In this document: positions 32,470 to 38,618 of the stretch, in pieces
Layout: each line of letters opens with the position of its first letter
Numbering within the stretch: position 1 is the first letter of the stretch
From: Alistipes sp.
GTDB taxonomy: Bacteria > Bacteroidota > Bacteroidia > Bacteroidales > Rikenellaceae
Assembly (NCBI GenBank): GCA_017560425.1
Contig: JAFZEX010000001.1
Location: forward strand, 1 to 38,618
Direction of reading: 5' to 3'
DNA: 38,618 nt
Program-made: the position numbers and the translations under genes
The notes under the pieces: model-generated
What the model saw: the letters and a program-made list of their open reading frames with translations, nothing else
What the model was told of the DNA's origin: nothing
Databases searched by the model: none

Positions 32470-34464
32470 TCAGTGTTCTGCAATTCGGAACTCACGTAAG
32501 AGGTCGTATGCCTGCGATATGCCCAGCTCGCCAGCCTTCGAGAGGTCCATGCACCCCTTGCGGGTATCCTTCATGTATATCTGCACAAGGGCACGGTTGT
32601 AGTATGCCTCGCCCAGCTCCGAGTCGAGCTCTATGGCACGTGTGTAGTCGTCGTAGGCCTCGGGAAGCTTGCCCGAGATAGCCAAGAGGTTTGCTCTGTT
32701 GTAGTAGCCCTCGGCAAAGTCGGGGTAGAGCTTTATCACCTTGTTCATATCCTCGATAGCCTCGTCGTAGCTATATGTGCGCTTGCTGTTTATCAGACGC
32801 TTAGCGGGGTCGGAGTCGAACGATATGTTGTTATAGCTGTCGTCCATCGACGATATAAAGTCGATCATCTCGGCACGTGTGGTTGCACGATTAAGATAGA
32901 GGAATGGGTTTGTGGGGTTTAGCTGTATCGCCTCGCTGAGCGTGTTCACGGCACTTGTATACTGCTTGATAAGCGCCAAGCATACGCCATGCTCGAAGAG
33001 GGCTAACCACCTCTGCTCTCCACTCACAGCCATCTTCTCGGCTATGCGCTTGTCGAGGCTTAGCAGCGTGTCGGGCTCGATGTTGCACCTGCGGCAGTCG
33101 AGTTGTAGGCGTGGGTTGCCCACACGCTCCTTGAAGTCACGCACACGCTGGGTGTTTAGGCGCAAGGCACGGCGGTCGAGCCTGATGCTATCCTCGTCGA
33201 GGAGCGTGAAGCGGAACATGGGGAGTAGCGCAAGGTCGCTATTTGATGACTCCGATGTGGTTATGCGCTCGAAGTTACGCTCTATGAGCTTGCTCTCGAG
33301 AGATAGTAGCTTGTCGAAGCGCTGTGTGGTGTCCGAAAATATCGACTTGTCGCTGTTTAGGCGTGAGCGGTGCTCGGCAATCTTTTTGCGTGCTGTGCGC
33401 TCGTCGCTCTCAGCACCACGCACATCACGCTGCGAGCGGCGCAAGATGCTACGATTGAGGTAGGCATTCGCAAAGTCGGGATATAGCTCTATGGCACGTG
33501 TGTAGTCGGCGATAGCTGCCTTGAGGTTGCCAAGGTCGGTATGCACCAATGCTCGGTTGTAATATACCAACACATTGTCGGGCGATAGCTCTGCCACACG
33601 GTTAAAGTCCTCGAGGGCACGGTTTAGGTCGCCAATCTCCGAGCGTATGAGTGCTCGGTTGAAGTATCCTATGGCGCTCGATGGGTCGAGCTCGATGACG
33701 CGGTTGAGATCCTCGATAGAGCGCATAGGGCGGTCGAGGTGGTTGTTGGCAATGGCACGGTTGAAGAATGCCGGCAGAAACGTCGAGTCGCACTCGGCGG
33801 CCCTGTCAAAGTCGCTGAATGCCTCCTCGTAGCGCTCCTGGGCGAGGTACAAGCCACCACGGCGGTTGTATGCCTCGGGCTCGTCACGGTTGGTACGTAT
33901 CGCCAGCTCGAAGTTCTCGTATGCCTTGGTCGTGTCCCTGAGGTTGAGGTAGCTGATGCCTCGGTTGATGTATGCCGCAACATGGCGCTTCTCGTAGCGT
34001 ATGAATATGTCGAAGTCGGCGATAGCTGCCTCGAACTGCTGGTTTAGCAGACGTGTCACGCCACGGCTGTAGTAGGGGTCGGGCAGGTCGGGGCGTAGCT
34101 CGATGGCTTGCTTAAAGTCGTTGAGCGCATCGTCGTAGTTGCCAAGGCGTGAGCGTGTGATGGCTCGGTAGTAGTAGGCACCCGTAAACACGGGGTTTAG
34201 CTCCACGGCCTTCGAGAAGTCGGCATCGGCGCCGAGCAGATCATCGAGGTTGTACTTGGCGATGCCTCGCAGGAAGTAGGCATCGAAGTCCTTGGCATCG
34301 TGGCGTATGAGCATGTTGAGGATGTCGATAGCGTCGTGATAGTCGTTGCTGACCATCTTCTGCTGTCCCATCCAATAGATATAGTTACGGTTGTACTGCG
34401 CCGCTACCTCGTGGGGTAGGGCGAGTGCAACAAGCAGCATAACTATGGCTACAACACCTCTCAT
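32470..34464 (-). CDS. secreted tetratricopeptide-repeat protein, 664 aa
   Basis: A signal peptide (MRGVVAIVMLLVALALPHEVAAQ) leads to about nine 34-residue TPR units (about 24-345). They have the usual W/L-G-Y-A-F-A-P pattern, for example AIELRPDLPDPYYSRGVTRL and AIELYPDFANAYLNRSILRR. A non-TPR linker follows (about 345-500), with many Arg/Asp/Ser residues and a CRRC pair (DCRRCNIEP). A C-terminal set of three TPRs follows (about 475-650). It is probably a periplasmic protein-protein scaffold. It starts 33 bases after era, so it is likely cotranscribed. No specific partner is suggested. Confidence 0.9.
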   Translation of the reverse strand: MRGVVAIVMLLVALALPHEVAAQYNRNYIYWMGQQKMVSNDYHDAIDILNMLIRHDAKDFDAYFLRGIAKYNLDDLLGADADFSKAVELNPVFTGAYYYRAITRSRLGNYDDALNDFKQAIELRPDLPDPYYSRGVTRLLNQQFEAAIADFDIFIRYEKRHVAAYINRGISYLNLRDTTKAYENFELAIRTNRDEPEAYNRRGGLYLAQERYEEAFSDFDRAAECDSTFLPAFFNRAIANNHLDRPMRSIEDLNRVIELDPSSAIGYFNRALIRSEIGDLNRALEDFNRVAELSPDNVLVYYNRALVHTDLGNLKAAIADYTRAIELYPDFANAYLNRSILRRSQRDVRGAESDERTARKKIAEHRSRLNSDKSIFSDTTQRFDKLLSLESKLIERNFERITTSESSNSDLALLPMFRFTLLDEDSIRLDRRALRLNTQRVRDFKERVGNPRLQLDCRRCNIEPDTLLSLDKRIAEKMAVSGEQRWLALFEHGVCLALIKQYTSAVNTLSEAIQLNPTNPFLYLNRATTRAEMIDFISSMDDSYNNISFDSDPAKRLINSKRTYSYDEAIEDMNKVIKLYPDFAEGYYNRANLLAISGKLPEAYDDYTRAIELDSELGEAYYNRALVQIYMKDTRKGCMDLSKAGELGISQAYDLLREFRIAEH

Positions 34465-34497
34465 TTAACTCTTAAAACGCCCGCTAACTATGGTTTA

Positions 34498-35382
34498 TTA
34501 TTCAAGCTCGTAGCCGAAGCGCTTGAGCTGGTTGTCGTTGTTGCGCCAATCCTCCTGCACCTTGACGTATAGCTCAAGGAACACCTTCTTGCCGAGGAAT
34601 GCCTCAAGGTCGTGGCGTGCTGCCTGACCCACCCTCTTGAGCTTCTCGCCCTTGTGGCCAATCACGATGCCCTTCTGCGAGTTGCGTGCAACGAAGATTG
34701 TTGCCGATATGCGGTCGATTGTTGGCTCCTCCTTGTAGCTCTCGATGGCTATCTCGCACGAGTAGGGTATCTCCTTGTCGTAGTTGAGGAGAATCTTCTC
34801 GCGGATAATCTCCGAGGCGAAGAAACGCAATGTTTTGTCCGTAAGAGTATCCTTCGGATAGAATGGCTCGCCCTCAGGCAGACGCTCCAAGATGAGGTTG
34901 AAGACACCCTCTACGTTGAAGTTCTCCTTTGCCGAGCATGGGGCAATGATGGCATTGGGGAGTAGCGCCTGCCACTTCTCAACAAGCGCTGTTAGCTTGT
35001 CGGGAGTGGTTAGGTCCACCTTGTTGATAACCACGATTGTAGGTATTCCCGAGAGGTTTACCTTCTCGATGATCTCTGCCGAGCGGTCGCTATCCTCCAC
35101 AGTGTCGGTCACGTATAGCAATACGTCGGCATCGGTGATTGCGCCACGCACAAACTTCATCATCTTCTCCTGAAGCTTGTAGTTGGGCTTGAGAATGCCT
35201 GGGGTGTCGGAGTATACAATCTGGAAGTCCTCGCCATTGACAATACCCATGATGCGGTGACGTGTTGTCTGCGCCTTTGAGGTGATGATCGAGAGCTTCT
35301 CGCCCACAAGCTGATTCATTAGTGTCGATTTTCCCACGTTGGGATTACCGATGATATTTACAAAACCACTGCGATGTGCCAT
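34498..35382 (-). CDS. era: GTPase Era
   Basis: Era binds 16S rRNA and helps mature the 30S subunit. The 294 residues show G1 GNPNVGKST, the effector and G2 region, G3 DTPG, G4 NKVD and G5 SAK. A KH domain follows, containing GIVIGHKGEKLKRVGQAARHDLE. Of two nearby Met codons I prefer 35382 (MAHRSGFVNIIG), which matches the family's usual start; the other at 35388 adds two residues. A promoter with a 21-base spacer lies upstream. It leads a unit with the TPR gene. Confidence 0.97.
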   Translation of the reverse strand: MAHRSGFVNIIGNPNVGKSTLMNQLVGEKLSIITSKAQTTRHRIMGIVNGEDFQIVYSDTPGILKPNYKLQEKMMKFVRGAITDADVLLYVTDTVEDSDRSAEIIEKVNLSGIPTIVVINKVDLTTPDKLTALVEKWQALLPNAIIAPCSAKENFNVEGVFNLILERLPEGEPFYPKDTLTDKTLRFFASEIIREKILLNYDKEIPYSCEIAIESYKEEPTIDRISATIFVARNSQKGIVIGHKGEKLKRVGQAARHDLEAFLGKKVFLELYVKVQEDWRNNDNQLKRFGYELE

Positions 35383-35402
35383 AAACATTATGTATTATCT
35401 TG

Positions 35403-35435
35403 CAAAGATAGAAATAATAGCTGACAATTGCCAAA
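35403..35435 (-). promoter_or_regulatory. promoter of era
   Basis: On the minus strand TTTG (35432-35435), 21 bases, TATCTTTG (35403-35410), 20 bases before the start. Confidence 0.75.
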
Positions 35436-35473
35436 AATAAATTATATTTATTTATGGTTGGACTCGATGACAC

Positions 35474-35510
35474 AAAAAAACAACTGCCCGAAATGTCGTC
35501 GAGCAGTTGC
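35474..35510 (-). terminator. terminator of the SH3-protein gene
   Basis: CAACTGC (35481-35487) pairs with GCAGTTG (35503-35509), with a long A-run at 35473-35479 that reads as T on the minus strand. Confidence 0.75.
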
Positions 35511-35530
35511 TTTTGTGTGTTAGGCATAAG

Positions 35531-36238
35531 CTATTCTATATGTTCCTTGACCATCTTCGCTGCGTCCTTGGCCGAAGACCTAAACTCGGTTATATTATGA
35601 AACCAAGGGTAGTCTACGCACTCCTCGCCATCGATGTAATCGTAGCAGTTGTATGAATGTCTTTCTACGCCACCTAGTTGGTCTGCCGCCTCGTTAATTT
35701 CGAATATTATAGGCTCGGGCGCATCAATTTTCTCCCATACATTATTCCATGGGTCAGCATCCTTAAGTCGACAAACGGGGATGAGCTTAACCTCGTTGTT
35801 CTGTAGGATGTAGTAGCCGTACTCAAATGTGTAGTTGTAGCCACAATACCAGTAGCCATTGTTGAATATGCAAAATCCGTAGCCACTCCACCATATGCCC
35901 TCAACCCACTCTGGGCCAACACTTCCGGTGTAGGCCACCGTAGGCTCGTCCTGCACCATGCGCGAGGCGACATATCCCACCGTGCCGTTGTAGTCAACCT
36001 GCATCCAGTCGCCAAGGTTTTGGATGAGTGTAGCCCCAGTTGGACCATTCTGAAACTTGGCAATCTTGGCAGCTTGTACTGTTGGCGCTGTGTGCATATC
36101 GGCATACCCGTTGAAGGCACAGCTGTAGACCTTGTCTCCAGGCTGAGCATCGCCCATATATCGTATGTTCGGATTCTGCGCCGATAGCGTTGCTGCCGAT
36201 AGCAGCGCAATAAGTGCCGCGAGTATTAATCGTATCAT
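35531..36238 (-). CDS. secreted SH3-domain protein
   Basis: The 235-residue product has a signal peptide ending LSAQ. An SH3b-like domain then covers about 30-95 (DKVYSCAFNGYADMHTAPTVQAAKIAKF, then LGDWMQVDYNGTVGYVASRMV), the pattern of bacterial SH3 domains that bind cell wall. The rest is rich in Trp, Tyr and Asn (GIWWSGYGFCIFNNGYWYCGYN), suggesting a second beta-rich module. Its four to six Cys could form disulfides in the periplasm. The role is unknown. No promoter box is clear. Its terminator is at 35474. Confidence 0.82.
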   Translation of the reverse strand: MIRLILAALIALLSAATLSAQNPNIRYMGDAQPGDKVYSCAFNGYADMHTAPTVQAAKIAKFQNGPTGATLIQNLGDWMQVDYNGTVGYVASRMVQDEPTVAYTGSVGPEWVEGIWWSGYGFCIFNNGYWYCGYNYTFEYGYYILQNNEVKLIPVCRLKDADPWNNVWEKIDAPEPIIFEINEAADQLGGVERHSYNCYDYIDGEECVDYPWFHNITEFRSSAKDAAKMVKEHIE

Positions 36239-36320
36239 TATCTGCGGTTTATGTCTTTAGTAGCTTTTGTATGGAGTTGTGTCTATAGAGCGTAGATATA
36301 TGTTGATCGATATTAATGTT

Positions 36321-37247
36321 TTACCATATCTCCCCCAAGTCGTTTAGCACTCTCTTAGCTTCAGCTAATCCCTGCTCTGCTGCCTTGCGCCACCATTTAA
36401 TGGCTTCATTGTAGTCTTGGGTTACACCTACGCCATTATAGTAACAAAAACCTAGATTGTATTGCGCCACAGCATCTCCCTGCTCAGCTGCCATGCGATA
36501 CCATCTTACTGCTTCATTGTAGTCTTGTGCTACGCCAGTACCATTATCGTAGCACAAACCTAGATTGTTTTGTGCCTTGGCAAGTCCTTGCTCAGCTGCC
36601 ATGCGATACCATTTTACGGCTTCATTGTAGTCTTGTGCTACGCCAGTACCATTATCGTAGCACAAACCTAGATTGTATTGTGCCTTGGCAAGTCCTTGCT
36701 CAGCTGCCTTACGATACCATCTTACAGCTTCATTGTAGTCTTGGGTTACACCTACGCCATTATAGTAATAAAGACCTAGACTGAATTGTGCCTCGGCATT
36801 TCCTTGCTCAGCTGCCTTACGATACCATCTTGCAGCTTCATTGTAGTCTTGGGTTACACCTGCGCCACTATAGTAACAAAAACCTAGATTGTTTTGTGCC
36901 TTGGCAAGTCCTTGCTCAGCAGCTTTTCGCCACCATCTGACAGCTTCATTATAGTCCAGTGTTACCCCTTCACCGTTATAGTAACGACTACCTAAATTGC
37001 TTTGAGCCTCGGCATTTCCTTGCTCAGCAGCTTTTCGCCACCATCTGACAGCTTCATTATAGTCCTTGATTACTCCATCACCGTTATAGTAGCAAATAGC
37101 AAGATTGTTTTGCGCCTCAGCATCTCCCTGCTCGGCCTTAGCACGATAATCTTCTGCTGATTGTGCCGATGCGATTGTAGGCATAAGCAACGCTACGATG
37201 GCAACTGCCAAAAATCGCAACAATGCAAGTTGTGGGTTTCGTTTCAT
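36321..37247 (-). CDS. secreted Sel1-like repeat protein
   Basis: A signal peptide (ending TIASAQ) precedes seven full and one partial 36-residue Sel1 repeats (AEQG-AxAQ-NLG-YY-NG-GV-DYNEA-WWRKA). Sel1 repeats build an alpha/alpha solenoid for protein binding. Units five and six (36490-36705 in DNA terms) are almost identical (three differences in 108 bases by my reading). This implies a recent duplication and a likely variable copy number between strains. The mature protein should be periplasmic or surface located. Partners are unknown. A -7 box (TAATTTTG) lies 34 bases before the start. Confidence 0.92.
   Translation of the reverse strand: MKRNPQLALLRFLAVAIVALLMPTIASAQSAEDYRAKAEQGDAEAQNNLAICYYNGDGVIKDYNEAVRWWRKAAEQGNAEAQSNLGSRYYNGEGVTLDYNEAVRWWRKAAEQGLAKAQNNLGFCYYSGAGVTQDYNEAARWYRKAAEQGNAEAQFSLGLYYYNGVGVTQDYNEAVRWYRKAAEQGLAKAQYNLGLCYDNGTGVAQDYNEAVKWYRMAAEQGLAKAQNNLGLCYDNGTGVAQDYNEAVRWYRMAAEQGDAVAQYNLGFCYYNGVGVTQDYNEAIKWWRKAAEQGLAEAKRVLNDLGEIW
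36490..36705. repeat. nearly identical 108-bp tandem units inside the Sel1 gene
   Basis: 36490-36597 and 36598-36705 differ at three positions by my reading. The other Sel1 units of the gene are more diverged. Confidence 0.85.
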
Positions 37248-37281
37248 AGTGTATGAGTGTGTTAATTAGTTTGCGATACTA

Positions 37282-37289
37282 CAAAATTA
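37282..37289 (-). promoter_or_regulatory. -7 box of the Sel1 gene
   Basis: On the minus strand TAATTTTG matches the consensus. The -33 region is only weakly matched (TTG at a 20-base spacing). Confidence 0.45.
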
Positions 37290-37449
37290 AGCAAACTTTT
37301 TTGTTTGAGCAATAACCCTCTGACAAAATTTTGTGTGGCACGACGAAAAAATATCACTATTTTTTTTATGCGTGTGAAACAAATTCGATATGCAGTGCGT
37401 ATATATGCTGTAATTGTGGAATAATAGTTGTAAGAAGAAATAGATTTTT

Positions 37450-38310
37450 ATGCGTCAATTAAAAATTACCAAGTCGATTACCAATCGTGAGAGTGCTTCA
37501 CTCGATAAGTACTTGCAGGAGATCGGCAAGGAGGAACTCATCTCCGTGGAGGAGGAGGTAGAACTCGCCCAAAGAATTAGAAAGGGAGATCAGGAGGCTC
37601 TCGAGAAACTTACTAAGGCTAACCTACGTTTCGTGGTGTCTGTGGCTAAGCAGTATCAGAACCAGGGTCTTAGCCTTCCCGACCTTATCAACGAGGGTAA
37701 CCTCGGCCTTATCAAGGCTGCCGAGAAGTTCGATGAGACACGTGGTTTTAAGTTTATCTCGTATGCAGTATGGTGGATTCGTCAGTCTATCCTTCAGGCG
37801 TTGGCTGAGCAGTCACGTATCGTGCGTCTGCCACTCAACCAGGTAGGCTCACTAAATAAGATCAACAAGGCTTTTGCACGCTTCGAGCAGGAGCACGAGC
37901 GTACCCCTTCGGCTGAGGAGCTTGCTAACGAGCTTGAGTTGCCTAAGGAGAAGGTTACCGACACCTTGCGTGTTGCGGGTCGCCACATCTCTGTAGATGC
38001 GCCATTTGCTGATGGTGAGGACAATAGCCTCTTGGACGTGTTGGTAAATACCGACTCGCCAAATGCTGATCGTGGCCTTATCAACGAGTCGTTGGCAACA
38101 GAGGTGGAGCGTGCCCTCGAGATCCTTACCGACCGTGAGCGTGACATCATTCGCTACTTCTTCGGCATCGGCTGCTCTGAGATGACCCTCGAGGAGATCG
38201 GCGAGAAGTTCGACCTTACACGTGAGCGTGTGCGACAGATTAAGGAGAAGGCTATTCGCAAGCTTCGCACGTCGTCGAGAAGCAAGCTGCTTAAATCCTA
38301 CCTCGGATAA
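37450..38310 (+). CDS. rpoD: primary RNA polymerase sigma factor RpoD/SigA
   Basis: The 286-residue protein is the group 1 sigma factor. It has no region 1.1 and begins near region 1.2 ([25 protein letters not shown]). Region 2 has [39 protein letters not shown] and [19 protein letters not shown]. Region 3 and region 4 ([27 protein letters not shown]) are complete. This short build is typical of Bacteroidota and matches the TAnnTTTG promoters found across the window. A clear promoter is not found upstream in 37290-37449. The stop lies inside the first copy of a repeat unit. Confidence 0.96.
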   Translation: MRQLKITKSITNRESASLDKYLQEIGKEELISVEEEVELAQRIRKGDQEALEKLTKANLRFVVSVAKQYQNQGLSLPDLINEGNLGLIKAAEKFDETRGFKFISYAVWWIRQSILQALAEQSRIVRLPLNQVGSLNKINKAFARFEQEHERTPSAEELANELELPKEKVTDTLRVAGRHISVDAPFADGEDNSLLDVLVNTDSPNADRGLINESLATEVERALEILTDRERDIIRYFFGIGCSEMTLEEIGEKFDLTRERVRQIKEKAIRKLRTSSRSKLLKSYLG

Positions 38311-38351
38311 TTTGTTGTGATAAGGGGTCATTCTCGGCCCATCCCAAAAGT

Positions 38352-38400
38352 AAGACCCCTCGGGCTGTACCTATTGTACTATCCCGAGGGGTCTTCTTTT
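38352..38400 (+). terminator. terminator of rpoD
   Basis: AAGACCCCTCGGG (38352-38364) pairs with CCCGAGGGGTCTT (38383-38395), followed by a short T-run. It is the inner hairpin of the first repeat unit. Confidence 0.75.
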
Positions 38401-38473
38401 GCGATAGACCAAGCCTAACCCCTTCTGACAACAAATAATTTGCCGTGATAAGGGGTCGATTGCGTCCCCTAAC

Positions 38474-38527
38474 AAAAAATGCCGACAATGAGCAGTACTT
38501 CGAGTACAGCCCATCGTCGGGATTTTT
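38474..38527. terminator. terminator-like hairpin of the second repeat unit
   Basis: An A-run and TGCCGAC pair with GTCGGGA and a T-run across an internal GTAC-TTCG-type loop region. The symmetric A/T flanks suggest a bidirectional terminator. A short hairpin, GCCGAGTG-TAG-CACTCGGC, follows at 38528-38546. Confidence 0.55.
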
Positions 38528-38618
38528 GCCGAGTGTAGCACTCGGCACCCTTCTGACAACAAATTGGGGTAGTGGTGCTTAGTGATGGGGGCAGGGGCAA
38601 AGCAGAGAGAGAATATAG

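Larger units (their letters stand above)
38307..38564. repeat. two tandem ~128-bp repeat units behind rpoD
   Basis: The unit's left motif (ATAATTTGTTGTGATAAGGG) lies at 38307 and again, with two changes, at 38435. Its right motif CCCTTCTGACAACAAAT lies at about 38420-38436 and 38548-38564. Both recur with a period of 128, and left and right motifs are roughly reverse complements. Each unit encloses a hairpin. The stop codon of rpoD falls inside the first left motif. The remaining 38565-38618 shows nothing I can name. Confidence 0.75.

Noticed and set aside
36390-37140. CRISPR-like periodic array
   Set aside because: The 108-bp periodicity is in frame, has no spacers and encodes Sel1 repeats.
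38291-38562. Two overlapping minus-strand ORFs behind rpoD
   Set aside because: They read through two terminator-like hairpins and repeat motifs, and no promoter or family is visible.

Overview
The window reads as one stretch of chromosome from a Bacteroidota bacterium, most likely a gut Bacteroidales. An Alistipes or other Rikenellaceae-like relative is my best guess, but that is inference. The evidence is: promoters of the form TTTG-N19-21-TAnnTTTG before many genes, almost no Shine-Dalgarno sequences, a short primary sigma factor without region 1.1, a DUF4954 beta-helix protein, a threonyl-tRNA synthetase/IF-3 pair, a futalosine-route menaquinone enzyme (MqnE), and a queuine tRNA-ribosyltransferase without the zinc cysteines. 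Most of the content is housekeeping. I see no phage, transposase, CRISPR array, toxin-antitoxin pair or recognisable defence island.

Left part (1-6.8 kb): a terminator from a gene off the left edge, a 9-bp tandem repeat, a CatA-like acetyltransferase gene just behind tRNA-Glu(CTC), a secreted DUF3298-like protein, alkaline phosphatase back to back with uracil-DNA glycosylase, and a two-gene unit of a LuxE-like acyl-activating enzyme and a LicD-glycosyltransferase fusion. That unit probably decorates a surface glycan or lipid.

6.8-18.6 kb, nearly all minus strand: pdxA, two sister mini membrane proteins, thrS and infC (without rpmI-rplT behind it). Next to it lies a likely eight-gene operon running glycosyltransferase, ECF sigma factor, rsmG, DUF4954 protein, trxB, rnz, a SpoU/TrmH methyltransferase, and an unknown 178-aa protein.

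18.7-26.4 kb, plus strand: tgt, an LptF/LptG permease, mqnE, a PASTA protein, rluD and ygiQ. They serve tRNA/rRNA modification, LPS export, menaquinone synthesis and cell-wall sensing. AT-rich hairpins flank ygiQ.

26.4-38.6 kb: a secreted glycan-binding-like protein, a heptamer repeat array, a PfkB kinase, a lipobox-free secreted unknown, a CDF metal exporter, and a 0.9-kb gene-free block with two 121-bp repeats and tRNA-Thr fragments beside tRNA-Thr(GGT). Then come an MFS transporter, a long TPR protein, era, a secreted SH3 protein, a Sel1-repeat protein and rpoD. rpoD is followed by two tandem 128-bp units, each wrapping a terminator-like hairpin.

The points most worth a second look are the LicD-GT2 fusion with its apparently leaderless upstream gene, the tRNA-Thr fragments and structured repeats at 30.4-30.9 kb, the twin repeat behind rpoD, and the zinc-less TGT.
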